This document shows, piece by piece, positions 23,278 to 35,830 of a stretch of DNA of 64,000 nt (position 1 is the first letter of the stretch; each line of letters begins with the position of its first letter). Position numbers and translations under genes: made by a program. The notes under the pieces are model-generated. The model did no database searches. It saw only the letters and a program-made list of their open reading frames with translations, and was not told the origin of the DNA. Origin of the DNA: Okapia johnstoni. Taxonomy: Eukaryota; Chordata; Mammalia; Artiodactyla; Giraffidae. The stretch covers positions 71,010,001 through 71,074,000 of the forward strand of contig CM044319.1 in assembly GCA_024291935.2 (NCBI GenBank). Reading direction: 5' to 3'.

Positions 23278-24474
23278 GTGTTTAACCTTAACCTCTGCAA
23301 TTGCTAGAACATTAATTTCTTAGAATTGGTTAATATCATTATTAAATCAAAGTTAATACCATTATTAATAGCAAATTCATTATTAATTCATATTGTTGAA
23401 CATCTCCATAATATAATCACTATAAAACAACTGGGTATAGACCATGCAAAATTTAAGCATAATTGCTATTTTAAAAACCAGGTAATACAGTTTCCAAATA
23501 TGCATATTTTTTCAATAGAATCTTTGTCCTGGCGAATATCTGATAAAACAAGTTCTAGTCTTTCACTTACATTATGTGTTGTAAATAACTTCTTATATTT
23601 CAAGTTGCCATGTTGAAAAATACTGTGAGGGCCAGGCTTTCTATATAACTGATACAATTACACATTCAAGGGAGTAATTCTTTTTTTTTTTTTTTTTTTT
23701 TTTACAATTTTCTTGCATTGTTTTCATTTCCATGTTACTTGAATTCTTCCAAATTTTTAGTATAAAATAAAATGTTATATCTAGAACACATTTTAAACCC
23801 AATTTGGAGACTGTAAAACTTTCTTTAAAATAACCAAAAGGAAACACTGAATCTTAATCTGTTATCGAAATCTCTACGGAAATCCTTGATCAGGTATATT
23901 GCTCATCTTTTCCTTAACTCCTACTTTACTCCATCTTAGAAAGTAAAAAAAAAAAAAAAAAAAAAGGGGCACAAGAAAGCTTTAATCCAATAATATGGTT
24001 TATATTAGAGAGCTAGTACTCATTTTGACTCCTTGTACTAATACTTCTAGAAGTTGTAGGACATCCCTGCTTGAGATTAAGTCAACCTGTCTGTATATTT
24101 TTAAGTGATTAAAATTTCATTATTGTAGTTTTAAAGATTATTTTAAGACAAAACAAATAAGTCACTTTTTTTTAAAGTCAGAAATGTAAGGAAATGCTTC
24201 TTTTAGTGGGTGTTTGTCTTATCAATACTAATGAGGTGAATGCAGAGAGCAATATCAGAGGAACTCATCAGGGTAATTTCTTTTTCCTTTCCTTTTCCTT
24301 TTCCATAGTAGTTCATCTTTTCAGTATCTGGCTGGTAGGGATTTTTTTGTTAACTACTTTGAATTGAGAATAAAGACATAGGTACTGATCAAATACATAT
24401 GTGATTTAGGAAAATGTGTTAAGAATGGGAATGGTGAAAGGAGGCAAGAAAAAATAACCATGGACATAAAGAAG
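23278..24474. other. AT-rich DNA with two long homopolymers
   Basis: T tract of about 23 at 23681-23703 and A tract of about 21 at 23945-23965; (CCTTTT)n-like run at 24285-24303. No gene; the Lys-rich antisense frame is a translation of the T tract. Confidence 0.55.
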
Positions 24475-24957
24475 TTCAGTTCAGTTCAGTCGCTCAGTCA
24501 TGTCCGACTCTTTGCAACCCCATGCACTGCAGCATGCCAGGCCTCCCTGCCCTCACTAACTCCTTAAGTCCACCAAACCCATGTCCATCGAGTCGGTGAT
24601 GCCATCCAGCCATCTCATCCTCTGTTGTCCCCTTCTCCTCCTGCCCTCAATCTGTCCAAGCATCAGGGTCTTTTCCAATAAGTCAGCTCTTCGCATGAGG
24701 TGAGCAAAGTATTGGAGTTTCAGCTTCAGCATCAGTCCTTCCAATGAACACCCAGGACTGATCTCCTTTAGGATGGACTGGTTGGATCTCCTTGCAGTCC
24801 AAGGGACTCTCAAGAGTCTTCTCCAACACCACAGTTCAAAAGCATCAATTCTTCGGTGCTCAGCTTTCTTTTTGGTCTCACTCTCACATCCATACATGAC
24901 CACTGGAAAAACCATAGCCTTGACTAGACGGATCTTTGTTGGCAAAGTAATGTCTCT
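24475..24957 (-). mobile_element. BovB 3' end, copy 5
   Basis: Inverted BovB from tandem 'gttcagttcagttcag' to 'gtaatgtctct'. The minus-strand frame 24556-24945 (129 residues) is the BovB pol C-terminal region (RIDAFELWCWRRLLRVPW, YFAHLMRRADLLEKTL), without the RT domain. A degenerate ataaa-gaag duplication may flank it. Confidence 0.96.
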
Positions 24958-25767
24958 AAATCCTCAAATAAAAGAAAGACATGCAGTACAATATTGTGTG
25001 AAGAAAGGCTAAACAATAAAGAAACCAACTAAGCAGAGGTTATTTAGAAGGATATTTTATTAAATGAAAGATTAATTAAATGGAGAATTTTGAAGATGAG
25101 AAAAAGGGGAATGGTAATGTGTTTTTAAGGTACTCTGGGACAATCATTTTACAAATGATTTTATATAATTTTTTTACTTGCAAATGGAAATACAATAAAC
25201 AATGAGGATATAAAGCAACTGAAGGTATGTTTTAATAAGGGAGTGGGGTTATCTATGACAATCTGTAGGAAAGCCCAGCAAATAGTAGGTCACAGAAAGC
25301 ATGTTTCATGGAGTCCAGAAAGTGGAAGGAGAAAAGGATTTTTTTAAAGGCAATGACTGGTGAATCAAGACCCCAAAGAGATAGCACATTGTTTAATCTA
25401 GCTTGTTCTAGCTTTTACTTTGTAATGGCTTCTCGGCTTTCTTGAAAAAAAATTGGCATTCTCAAAGTATGCAATTGCCTTAGTATCCTGTTCTAAAAGA
25501 CAGTATGTTGTAACAAGCTATTAATTTGAGGGAAAAATATTTTATCAAATTTACATTCATTTTAGTCTATATGTAATTTTCATTTTTGATCCCAAATTAC
25601 AATTTAAAAACCAAACATGATTTTTGTTTCTCTTCAATCCAACCCCAAACTATATTTTTTAGATTCCTTTTTCTTTTTAAGAAGAAAAAGATAATGCATC
25701 TACAATCACACCAAAATTAAGTTTGACATAAAACAATTTGTTGTTCCTTGGGGATAAACTACTATAG
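24958..25767. other. Single-copy DNA between inverted BovB copies
   Basis: No gene or repeat recognised. Confidence 0.45.
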
Positions 25768-25769
25768 AA

Positions 25770-26155
25770 GTATTTGAAGAACTGATGCTTTTGAATTGTG
25801 GTGCTGGAGAAGACTCTTGAGAGTCCCTTGGACAACAAGGAGATCAAACCAGTCAATCCTAAGGGAAATCAATCCTGAATATTCACTGGAAGGTCTGTCA
25901 CTGAAGTTGAAGCTCCATTACTTTGGCCACCTAATGCAAAAAGCCAACTCATTGTAAAAGACCCTGATACTGGGAAAGATTGAGGGCGGGAGAAGGGGGC
26001 GACAGAGGATGAGATGATTGGACTGCATCATCAACTCAATGGAAATGAGTTTGACCACACTCTGGGAGATAGCGAAGGATAGGGAAGCCTGGTGTACAGC
26101 AGTCTATGGGGTCGCAAAGAGTTGGACATGACTTAGCAACTGAACAACAACAACA
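25770..26155 (+). mobile_element. BovB 3' end, copy 6
   Basis: From 'gaagaactgatgcttttgaa' to the 3' end with an (ACA)n tail at about 26140-26155. Opposite in orientation to copy 5, only 0.8 kb away. Confidence 0.95.
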
Positions 26156-26159
26156 TGGC

Positions 26160-26930
26160 TTGTTTTAGGAGTAGTTTACCCATTCTAAAATTATCTTAGG
26201 GTAAAGAGTTTCTGGGGTCAAGGGCTCTGATGGAATCTGTTCTTTAGTTACATGCTGTGATACTCTTGCTTGAAGATGATTCCAGATCTGAGAAAGGAAC
26301 TAGGAAGCCCAGTGCTTTTCTGTGTCATTGATAATTCTCCTTCATCTTAAAAAGCAGAATGTAGGATTTATCTTTTCTTTCTTTCTTTTTTTTTTGAGCT
26401 AAAGATTTCTGGTTGATATTCCAGCAGAGGTTGTTCATGTACAAATTGCTAAGTTATTCATTCGATTAAGAATGTTAATTTGAAGCTGCTGTGTGGATTC
26501 CACACATGCACCTCAGAGACTTTGCAAATATTTCTTCCTGGGGTCTTATGGAGAGCTTCTAAGATGCTAGATCAGCCTTAGTTTGCAGAAGCACAGTCTC
26601 TTCATAGCTTCATTAACCCAACTGAAAGTGGGCCTCATTTAGCATTATCCAGATGGTAAAATTGAGCTGATTATCTGAGCTCTTTGAAATCTGAATTGTG
26701 CTAATGGGTCAGGCAGTACTTCACAAAGTTTAGTGGACCTAGGATGCAGCTGGGAGCAATTGAAAATGCAGATTATATGACGCCACTCCCAATGATTCTC
26801 ACTCTCCAGATCTGGGTTAGAATCAGCATTTTAGCAAGTACCCTCCCACCTCCTCCTCTATTCAACTTTTCTGGAAGTTGAATAGGTTAGAGGGCCCTTC
26901 GATCAAAGGTGGTTTCCCCTTTCATTCAAA
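26160..26930. other. Single-copy DNA
   Basis: T-rich run at about 26375-26396. No gene; less AT-rich than average, with nothing recognised. Confidence 0.45.
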
Positions 26931-26934
26931 TCAA

Positions 26935-27440
26935 AAGTGAAAAGTCCTCCAATGACACCCGAGACCCTATCTGATTTAGTCCTCAGTGCCTCTCCTACCT
27001 CATTCTCCATCATCCTCCATCACTCTCTTTGCTCCAGCCACACAGGCCTCTTTGATGTTTCCCAAACATGCCCCCAACTCATAGACTTTGCATTTGTTTT
27101 TCTTTCTGCTTATGGGCTCTTTCTCCAAATATCTGCATGTCTATGTTTCTTATTTTAAGTCTTACCACATGTCACTTTCTCAGTGAGAGCTACCCTGGCC
27201 ACCCAGTTTAAAACTGTACCCCCTCTTCTACGCTCCTTCTGCCTTTCTTTGCTTTATTTGCTCCTGAGCACTTATCTTATTAGTTTTTGATTTCTCTAAA
27301 AAAAGATGAGCTCCACAAAAGCAGGAAATTTTTGGTTTGTTTTGTTCACATCTATAACCCCAGCACTCAAGCCAGTGCCAGGAACATATATAACAGGCAC
27401 TCACCAAATATTTATTGAGCATATGAATTAACGATGAAAC
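26935..27440 (+). repeat. L2 LINE 3' end
   Basis: Long, well-ordered L2 match: 'ctccagccacacaggcctc', 'catgtcactttctcagtgag', 'cctgagcacttatcttatta', 'gatgagctccacaaaagcag', 'ataaccccagcactcaagcc', tail 'ccaaatatttattgagcat'. Confidence 0.88.
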
Positions 27441-27985
27441 ACTGCATGGAGTCATACACTACCGTGGCCTTACAAACAACTGGGGAATATCCACATAAGC
27501 TCTTTTGTCAGAAAAATATCTTTACAGGTATAACTAGAGTTCTTAAATTTCTATGATCTCAACAGTAACTAATAAAAGCTCAAAAGACAGTATAGAAATG
27601 ACAATATGCATTTCAGAGGCCCTGATATATATGGTAGGCTGATATTTTGCCAGTTTGTGCTGGTGGCTAACCATATTGTGGTTAATGCAGAACAGCAGCA
27701 CCAAAACCGTCCTTAAAGTCAAAAAAGCTATATTTGAGTCAGCTCTGGCTTTCATATCTGTGTTGTTTTGGTCAAATCATTTAAGGATTCCATTTATTTA
27801 GTATATTCTCTCACATATTACCTCACTGGTGCATGTTCTCTTCATCTGTAAAAAGACAACAAATAGCAAATCATCCTCCCACCCTACAGAATCATAAGAA
27901 TTAACATGAGAAAAGCATTTTTATACAATAAAGTATCATATAAGTACAAAGGGGTTTATACTTGTGTTTCACATTTAACATCTTG
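27441..27985. other. Single-copy DNA with possible MIR trace
   Basis: 27830-27915 ('gttctcttcatctgtaaaaa', 'agaattaacatgag') faintly resembles MIR. No gene. Confidence 0.35.
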
Positions 27986-27989
27986 ACCT

Positions 27990-28440
27990 GATGTGACTGA
28001 ATGTTACAGTAGGGGGCTCTTCATGAACTCACTGTAGCATGTAGTCCCACATTGACTCAGCTTGGCCAGGAGACATGCTTTTGCCAATGGGATATGAGTG
28101 AGCATGATGCAAGCACAGGCATGATAAGCTCTTGGACCCTGGAGCTTATACTCTTGAAAGCCAGATATCATGCTACAGAGAAGGTGGAGCTAGACTCTCC
28201 AATCAGGAGGAACCATATAGGAGAAACTTATATGGACAATACACACTGGCAGGTGAAAGGCTCTCTTGGTATTCTGGGCCCAGCTGAGTTACAGTTGAAG
28301 GCACGAGGGGCCTCAGACACACCACGTGAAGTGGAGGCACTTTCTAGCCAAGCCCAATCAAGAAAAATAACGACCTGCTGTTTTAAGCTATTAAGTTTTG
28401 GGATGAATTACAATATTGAAATCCTGAGGTTTTTGAAAAT
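27990..28440 (+). repeat. Ancient LTR-like repeat (MaLR/MLT type, tentative)
   Basis: 'cttttgccaatgggatatga' and 'ctgttttaagctattaagtt' match start and end portions of a common mammalian LTR-like repeat. The 146-codon frame at 28052-28492 lies in it and has no domain, so it is not called a gene. Confidence 0.45.
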
Positions 28441-28444
28441 GACA

Positions 28445-30016
28445 TCTGGCCCCCAAATTGATTTCCATGGCAGGAATTCTAACACTATATGAAGCAATTG
28501 CGGAAGAGGAATGGAAAGGTCTTTGAAAAATCCTGAAAATCAAATCAGACATTCACCTCTTTCATTTCTGAAGACTAAATGACAGCTAGCACATAAGCTA
28601 TTATTTATTCCTATGAGAAAAGAGCCCTAAATGGAGTAATTTATGTAATTCACAATAAATTGGAATCCTTGTTGAACAAACAACAATAGAGTACATAGAG
28701 ACTTCCTATCTGATTTTTCTAAGACTTGCCAACTGAGAGTAGCCAACCCACTACAGAACAATTTTGGATTTTTCTTCTGTAACTTAGAGTGATTACCTCT
28801 TGGCAGGAGCCTATTGTTAATGATTAGCACTTCTCAAAGGGAGCAAATCCCCCAGCAACTTCCAGATTTACCAGTGGGGATCTGCACCTTGGTGAATGTC
28901 ACATTGCTGGAATGTCAACTGGGGTCTTAATTGGTTCTGAAGCTAAGTTCAGATAATCAAAGGTCAGACCCTTTTGCTTTGTGTTAGTAGGGTCCTATTT
29001 AGAAGCACTTTGTCTAGCAATTGGCAAAAGGGTGGAAGCAAGGTAGTGAAGTCTCAGTGAAAGTACAGGAAGTCACAGGGCATTTTTATTGTCATTCTGT
29101 GAGAAATGTTCTTGACTCAAAAGAGCTCTGACATTTTTGAAAGAGATATTGCTAACCCTTTACTTAAAATCTGTATCCTCAGAGTTGGCATTGTTGTTTA
29201 GCACAATAGCTTTCACTTTCTAAGCACTAAGGTTCAGAAGCCTTTCCGTGTGAGGTACAAGGTGTCTTCCTACTACAAGGAAGTAACATGTTTTCATTTT
29301 CTGGTATTTTTTTTTCCTTAAACAAGGAACACATTGGATGATGGAGTGAAATATGAATGAGTTTCCTTTTCCAAATTTGTGGTTAACATCCTTGTTATTG
29401 TCAAGGAATTCAAGACTCAGAGGAGTAAATTTTGTTGAATCTAGGACAGCTTGCCAGAATAGTTTCTTTGGTACTGGCTTATATGTGACAGATCTGAGCT
29501 CCAACAAAATTTCAAAATATAAGAAAACTGAATGCACTATTTCTAAAATGTTCCACGGTTCAGGGGGAAAAAAAGACACACCTGTCACTATCCAGTGCTT
29601 TTAAATTTCTCATGGAAGCTCAGTGAATTCTGTAAGTAGAAGAAAAAAGTGAGGGGAAATACTAGGGTTTGAAGGTTTTTGAGGTAACTGAAGGGTAGCA
29701 GAATGAGACACCCCTAAATATGCCACTTAGGCATTAGACTATTTTGAGCTGTAAAGCACTTGGAAAATAGCAAATGCAGCAAAACACTTTCTCTGAACTC
29801 CTCTTACCTACCTAAAGATAACTCTCCCCAAATAAACTCATCATTATCAGGCCCCTCCTCAGGAGCTGCATCAACCAGGGAAGAGTAACTGTTGTCACAG
29901 GAGAGGAGACTAGACATCAACACCACACACAGACTTTGTCACAAACAATCGTAACTCCCATTTCCTCTCCCACAGGGCCCACTTATCTTTCCTAAAAATT
30001 ATTTCCTCTCCCCTTT
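28445..30016. other. Single-copy DNA
   Basis: No repeat clearly recognised. Overlapping frames on opposite strands at 29220-29604 have no known domain or exon signals and are treated as chance. Confidence 0.45.
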
Positions 30017-30027
30017 GAGGCCTATAG

Positions 30028-30242
30028 GGCTTTCCTTGTGGCTCAGCGGTAAAGAATCCATTTACAATGCAAGAGACTCAGGTTTGATCCCTAGGTCAGG
30101 AAGATCCCCTGGAAAAAGAAATGGCAAACCACTCCAGTATTCTTGCCTGGGAAGTCCTACACATAGATAGAGGAGCCTGGCGGGCTACAATCCATGGGAT
30201 CACAAAGAATCAGACGTGACTGAGCAACTAATAACAACAAAT
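30028..30242 (+). mobile_element. Bov-tA SINE, full length
   Basis: Starts 'gggctttccttgtggctcag'. Internal pol III elements: A box tggctcagcgg at 30039-30049 and B box ggtttgatccc at 30081-30091. Ends in an (ACA)n-type tail. 11-bp duplication with one mismatch (30017-30027, 30243-30253; ga[g/a]gcctatag). Confidence 0.96.
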
Positions 30243-30254
30243 GAAGCCTATAGG

Positions 30255-31020
30255 CCCTTCCCTTCCCCTATCAAGATGGTATTTAGTCTTGAATGCTAAG
30301 CCTCACTGGGCAATTATTCATTTCTTCCTGGGTATCTCCTATGTACACATGATGTATACATGTGGATATACCTCTGTTTTTTTTGTTGTTAATTTGTCTT
30401 TTATTACTGGGGTCTCAGCTGATACCTCAGAAGGGAATAAAACTTATTTTTCTCCCCTACAAACTCATTCTATACAAAGTCATTGAACAAAAGTAGACCA
30501 ATTCTCAGGAATCTATGAGGTCCTCTAAATGTTAATGCTCAAAAGTAAGTCCAGTGTTGTACTGAAGTAAAATTTCCACAATATAAATGGCAATATGTCA
30601 CTTTTCCCCTCTTTTTCACTGTCTCTCATCAGCATTTAAATAAATACAGGTCGTTTTCCTTTATTAAACGTGTACAAGTGCAATATTATAAGGTACCTCA
30701 GGACTTCTTTCTGGAATTAAAAAAGAGTGGTTTTTTTTTTTTTCATAATGGATGATATAATATATACGGCTGGGTTCTACAAATATGCAACAGACTGGAT
30801 TCCAATGTCCATGTTAGTAACCATCCTAAAAGTCCTTCCTTTAGAGTAACAGAACTCCCAAATTTTTCATATGTGCCTATTTTAAAAATTCATTAGAAGG
30901 ACCTAGCTTAATTTTATAGCAGCATATCTCTTTCAAAGCAAGTGAAAACAATTCTGAGAAGACTAAAATTTTCTGTAGCAGAATGAACACTGGATTGGAA
31001 ATTGTTTTTTGTTCTCATTA
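30255..31020. other. AT-rich single-copy DNA
   Basis: T runs at about 30378 and 30731-30743. No gene. Confidence 0.45.
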
Positions 31021-31024
31021 CATC

Positions 31025-31140
31025 TTGTCCCACTTCCACTCGCCAGTTTCCTCATCTAAAAAAATGAAAGTGTTGGTATCTATTCTATCTACCTCAGTAG
31101 GTTTGTTATGAGGCTTAAGTTAGGTGATGTTTGCAAACAC
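31025..31140 (+). repeat. MIR fragment
   Basis: 'gccagtttcctcatctaaaa' and 'ctacctcagtaggtttgtta' fit the MIR core in order. Confidence 0.6.
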
Positions 31141-31244
31141 GATTTGCAGAAGTACAAGTAACATGCAAATGCACAGGCTTCCTATTAGATGTGTTTTCAG
31201 TAAGAGTCAATCTAATCTGTTTTCTTTATTAAGCCATGCCCACT

Positions 31245-31632
31245 TCTGAGCGCCGAAGAATTGATGCTTTTGAACTGTGGTTTTGGAGAAGACTCTTGAG
31301 AGTCCCTTGGACTGCAAGGAGATTCAACCAGTCCATCCTAAAGGAGATCAGTCCTGGGTGTTCATTGGAAGGACTGATATTGAAGCTGAAACTCCAATAC
31401 TTTGGCCACCTCATGTGAAGAGTTGACTTATTGGAAACGACCCTAATGGTGGGAAGGATTGGGGGCAGGAGGAGAAGGGGACGACAGAGGATGAGATGGT
31501 TGAATGGCATCACCGACTCGATGGACATGGTTTTGGGTAAACTCCGGGAGCTGGTGATGGACAGGGAGGCCTGGCGTGCTGCAATTCATGGGGTCGCAAA
31601 GAGTCGGACACGACTGAGCGACTGAACTGAAC
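31245..31632 (+). mobile_element. BovB 3' end, copy 7
   Basis: From 'tgagcgccgaagaattgatg' to 'gactgagcgactgaactgaa'. Among the best-preserved 3' ends here. The frames at 31236-31418 and 31431-31625 are the pol C-terminal tail, split by a frame break near 31420. Confidence 0.96.
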
Positions 31633-31634
31633 TT

Positions 31635-33355
31635 GTCTACTTGCTCACAATTCTTCTACCTGTCCATGCAGTTAAACTTATCCTTGGGGGGACCTGATGG
31701 AAACATCTTCCCTGGAAAATATAAACCAAAAAGAATATATTCTAGCCAGAATGAATTTCATATCTAATATAGAGTACCTGGAGGTCGTGAAAGGACCCTC
31801 ATTATCACAATAAATATCCTTGTAGCTCATATGACTAAAAACAGCAGAGGAAAGGTGAGGCCATACTGGGGGAGAGAAGCTGTAAGCCTACCCCTCTTTC
31901 ACCTTCAAGATACTAAAAGATGCTCTCCAGATAAAAACAAGTACTTAACCTTCTGTCACCAGTCAGGAGGTATAGTGATTCACCAAATACCTGTGAACAC
32001 TGCACTAATCTGTCTCTTAGCTTGTACGGAAAAGTCATGAATTACTTCCTCTAGGGGAAACCTAAAGGAATGATCTAAGGCCACGTCTACACCCAAATTT
32101 TAAGCAGCTGCTGACAAAGACCCAGAAGAAAATGGGGGTAAAGCACTCAGTGTCAAGTGGCTGGATCATCACCAGGAAAAGATGCGGATTCATACGCAAG
32201 CAGACTTTTGCACACCAACAGCAATGTCATCTTTAGTCTTTGTGTAAATCATTTTTGGGGATAATAAAGAGAAAGGAGAAAGAGACAAAAGGGACAAAAA
32301 GAAAGAGCCAATGTCCAGTCATGAAAAGATGTACATAGGCGAGGATTGCTAACACACCTCTGTGAACTCATACAAACCATAAGGCTTCTATGGAGAGAAG
32401 GAAGGAGAAGGAATGAAAGCACAGCCAGGGAATAGGTTCTGCTCAGAGAAGATTAGATCAAATTCTTGCCTTCATGAAGGGGAGACAGCACAGTGAGGTG
32501 GCTGAGTGTGTGAGCCCACGTGGAGGTTTTTGGCTGTGGTGTGTGAGACAGACAAGAACTTGTTCAAAGGATGGGGGTGGTCTGACAGAGAACAGCACTG
32601 TGCATGTAGAAAACCTGGAAGTTACAGACACAGACATGTTTGATTTCCAGAAAAAGGATACTTCTTGTGACACAAAGGGATGGGAGGCATGCTCCCAAAT
32701 CTACACACATCATCTCCAATGAGATTATTATTCTTCGGACTTTGAGCAAATATGAGTGACAAAGAATGGCAGCAGTGTTTGAGGTTTAAGAAGAAACAAA
32801 TATAAATAGGAAAAAAATTAAGGTGGGATTCATATTTTACCTCCCCTCCCCAAATATCAAATAATAAGAATAGCACAGTGGTGTTTTTATTATCACCCTG
32901 GGAAAATACCTGCCTCTGGGTAATTTGACTCCATACGAGAATAACAACGAAACCACAACAAAAACCCAGCATACCCTTTTACAAAATATATATGTATATA
33001 TTCTTCCGTTAAAATAAAAAAAAACCTGAAAGATGGTGAGTCCAGTGTTTCATGTACTGTGTTGTCAACTCATCTGGTGGAGATGAGAGAGCTGACAGCC
33101 CTCTGGAGGGCTTGAGCTGAGGCTGTGTGCAGAAGTCTGGAACGGCAGAGACCTGATCCTGCATGTAATGAGACCAAACAGAGCTGGGAGGGAAATTCGG
33201 CTTGCAAGCCCCCTCAGACAAAGAATCAAGCCGCCAGCTGCCTGCCTGTCATGCTTTCACCTTCCTCTTCAGTGGCCTTCCTTTTCTGATATCGTCAGGG
33301 AGAACTGAAAAGGCTGCAGTGTCTTACAGTTAGGTCAGCAGCCACGTAGGTCACA
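31635..33355. other. Single-copy DNA
   Basis: About 1.7 kb without a recognised repeat. Several short frames overlap on both strands (32458-32972) with no domain. The part from 33050 to 33290 is richer in G+C and could be conserved non-coding DNA, but nothing specific supports this. Confidence 0.4.
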
Positions 33356-33359
33356 GTGT

Positions 33360-33545
33360 AAATATATTCACTTAGTTATCCATTTATTCAACATTTATCA
33401 AAAGCTTGCCATGTGTCCGGTGCTGTGCAAAGTGTTTGGGATGCAAGGATAAACAAGACACACTTTTCACTAGAGAACCTTCACAGCTTGGTGGGGGAAG
33501 TGGAGACGTATATGTACCAACCGCCACGTGTATGTGGGTCAAGGA
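33360..33545 (-). repeat. L2 3' end
   Basis: Antisense L2 terminus: 'atccatttattcaacattta', 'ccggtgctgtgcaaagtgtt', 'ggatgcaaggataaacaag', 'gcttggtgggggaagtgg'. Confidence 0.7.
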
Positions 33546-33707
33546 AGTACATTTCAAGCCAGCTAAAACCTCTTGCCACAAACATTTCAGTGCAAACAAC
33601 AAACTGTACAATTAGAAATATTTATCTTTACTAGTTTATCTTTTCTTTCTTGGACAAGGTTAATTTTTTAAATTCATTTTTTATTAAACTTTTTATCTCG
33701 TGTTAGA

Positions 33708-33895
33708 CTATCCCTGATGGCTCAGACAGGTAAATAATCCATCTGCAATGCAAGAGACCTGGGTTTGATCTCTGGGTCAGAAAGATCTCCTGGAGAAGGG
33801 AATGGCAACCCACTCTAGTATTCTTGCCTGGAGAATTCCATGGACAAAGGAGACTGGTGGGCTACAGAGTCAGACACGACTGAGCAACTAACACT
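33708..33895 (+). mobile_element. Bov-tA SINE with internal deletion
   Basis: Complete at both ends ('ctgatggctcagacaggtaa' ... 'gactgagcaactaacac') but 'gggctacag' joins directly to 'agtcagac', missing about 17 bases of the usual 'tccatggggtcgcaaag' segment. Confidence 0.93.
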
Positions 33896-33899
33896 TTCA

Positions 33900-34945
33900 A
33901 AGCCAATTAACAATGTTGGATACCTGTATATGTATGGCTAAGTCCCTTTACTGTCCACCTAAAACTAGTTTCTTTATCTTTAAAGCTTGAGGAAGATCTC
34001 CAGTAAAAGGTTTGGGTCTTATACATAAGGTTGGTTAGGCATGAAAGTCTTTTTAAATTAAGAAGTTATAAAAATGGGTTTGATGAACTAGGTGTTAATT
34101 GGAGTCTCTGTCATATCTAAATCACATCTTAGTCATATATAAATCTTTCTCATGCAAATATAACTGGGGTACCCAGCTCTGCATTCTGGGAAGGAATATA
34201 ATTGCATACTTGCTCCTTTCTTTTTAAAAACACGAAAGGGTTGAGTAGAACAAAGACATTGCTCTGGCTGCTTCCCAGGGGGAAACAGTCAACCATAAGT
34301 GTGTTTAAGTAGTCTTGGGAGGGAGGCTCAAGTGTTAAATCATATAATTTTATTAAGAGAGATACCTGAGGAGCTGGGGAATTCTAGCTATAATCATATA
34401 CTTGAAAAGGCAAGGAACAAAGCACAAGTACTTTTCCTCCTTTTATTTAAAACATAAAACATTTATAATTAACAATTAATCCCTCCTCAAGGCACTTACT
34501 GATTTCTTTAAAAAAAAAATCACCATTGCGGTTTGCTGCAGCAATCAAAAAGTTCATATTCAAATAGAAAGAAGTACTTATTCCACTAATGTAAATGGCA
34601 GTAGAGATGGAATTTGAAAATTGAGTTCTTAATCAACATTGCCATTTGTATGAGACCTACTAAATTCTTGAGGGGAAAAAGAGGACAGTGCTAGTGGCAC
34701 CGGCTCTCTAGGATCTTGATTATGCCCACATGGCCCCTCTTCAGCTCTCTGACTCCCTACACAGCAGACCCTGAGATGTAAAATTGGACAATATTATAGA
34801 ATGGTTCTTCTTTTATAAAATCTGAAAGCAGACATCTTGTCATGGGAAGAAAATGACCAGTCTCACAAGTTGGCATGTGGTAGAAAAAACAATGAATTAG
34901 CAACAGGTTGCTTTTCTATTGATACTTTCATTTACTTATTTAATT
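33900..34945. other. AT-rich single-copy DNA
   Basis: No gene or repeat recognised. Confidence 0.45.
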
Positions 34946-34949
34946 TTTT

Positions 34950-35070
34950 GATGCCTTAGTTTCCTAATCAGTAAAATGCGCATCACTATTTCTGACAGGG
35001 AAACTTTGAAATGAATTTAAAATTTATGCATGATCTCTGTAACACTGCAGAACTGCAAGGTTTAAGCACC
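34950..35070 (+). repeat. MIR fragment (weak)
   Basis: 'gccttagtttcctaatcagt' and 'aaaatgcgcatcactattt' fit the MIR core. Confidence 0.4.
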
Positions 35071-35076
35071 TAGAAA

Positions 35077-35240
35077 AGTGTTTCTCAAATGTTGATCTAT
35101 ATGTGAATCACCAGTGAATATTGTTACAATGCAGAATCTGACTTAGTAGGTCTGAGATGAGACCCAATATTTTGTATCCCCAGGTTATGCCAATGTTGTG
35201 CTGATCTATGCATCCCCCTTGGAGTAACATTATAAAAAAC
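35077..35240 (+). repeat. MER5A-like hAT-Charlie element
   Basis: 'agtgtttctcaaatgttg', 'tgtgaatcaccagtgaatat', 'gcagaatctgacttagtagg', 'gagacccaatattttgtat' follow the MER5A order. Confidence 0.7.
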
Positions 35241-35334
35241 ACATTGCCCAAATGGCATTTCCAAGAATGAGTTCAAAAAAATCTCTCGTGCCATATGTAC
35301 TATGGCATATAAATGTGCTATTACTGCATCAGGA

Positions 35335-35830
35335 GGTAGAGTAAACTATATTTCTCCATCCATCTCCTTTAATCAGAGGGGGCCCCGTGACCACTTGGAC
35401 TAATAAACTTCAGTGAACGTAATGCTGTGACATTTGTGGGTATAGCCCTTACTGGCCCACAAGCTTCAATTTCCAGGCTTTGGATACCAGGTGCCAGGAA
35501 GGGGTATGACTACCTTAAGTCAAAATATACTGTGAGAAACTCAACCAATGTTAGGAGACTTGAGAAGATGAGACAGCCATGGAAGAAGAAGAAAGAAGGA
35601 GAGAGAGAGAAGAGGAGAAAGAGAGAGGAAAAAAAGAGAAAGACTGAGAGAGAAAAGGATCAAAGAGCATGGAGGCATTAGTTATGTAAATGAAGGAACC
35701 ACAGTGGATCTTTCAGCTCCAGTTGATGCCACATAGATGAAAAGTCCTGATTCAACCTTTCATGAATTCCTAAGGCACAATTTTGAGCAAAATCAAATGG
35801 CTGTTTAAGAACCTAAGTTGTGCAATAAAC
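35335..35830 (+). repeat. Ancient LTR-like repeat (MaLR/MLT type, tentative) with purine tract
   Basis: 'ggtagagtaaactatatttc', 'gaccacttggactaataaac', then later 'ggatctttcagctccagttg' resemble a common mammalian LTR-like repeat. A purine tract interrupts it at 35579-35658. Confidence 0.4.
35579..35658 (+). repeat. (GA)-rich polypurine tract
   Basis: Almost unbroken A/G run of about 80 bases; it gives a Lys/Glu/Arg-rich frame (35427-35681) that is not a gene. Confidence 0.9.

Noticed and set aside
23681..23703. Long T tract as a possible retrocopy poly(A)
   Set aside because: No recognisable transposon or processed pseudogene body beside it and no duplication found; the A tract at 23945-23965 is likewise unattached.
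28052..28492. 146-codon plus-strand open frame
   Set aside because: Lies in an ancient LTR-like repeat, has no recognisable domain, and no credible exon or promoter signals.
29220..29604. Overlapping frames of 122 and 83 codons on opposite strands
   Set aside because: No domain, no repeat homology recognised, and mutual overlap; best explained by chance.
30039..30091. tRNA-like A and B boxes
   Set aside because: They belong to the tRNA-derived head of a Bov-tA SINE, not to a functional tRNA gene; the same holds for the other SINE heads.
32458..32972. Cluster of overlapping frames on both strands
   Set aside because: None has a domain or splice context; the region looks single-copy and non-coding.
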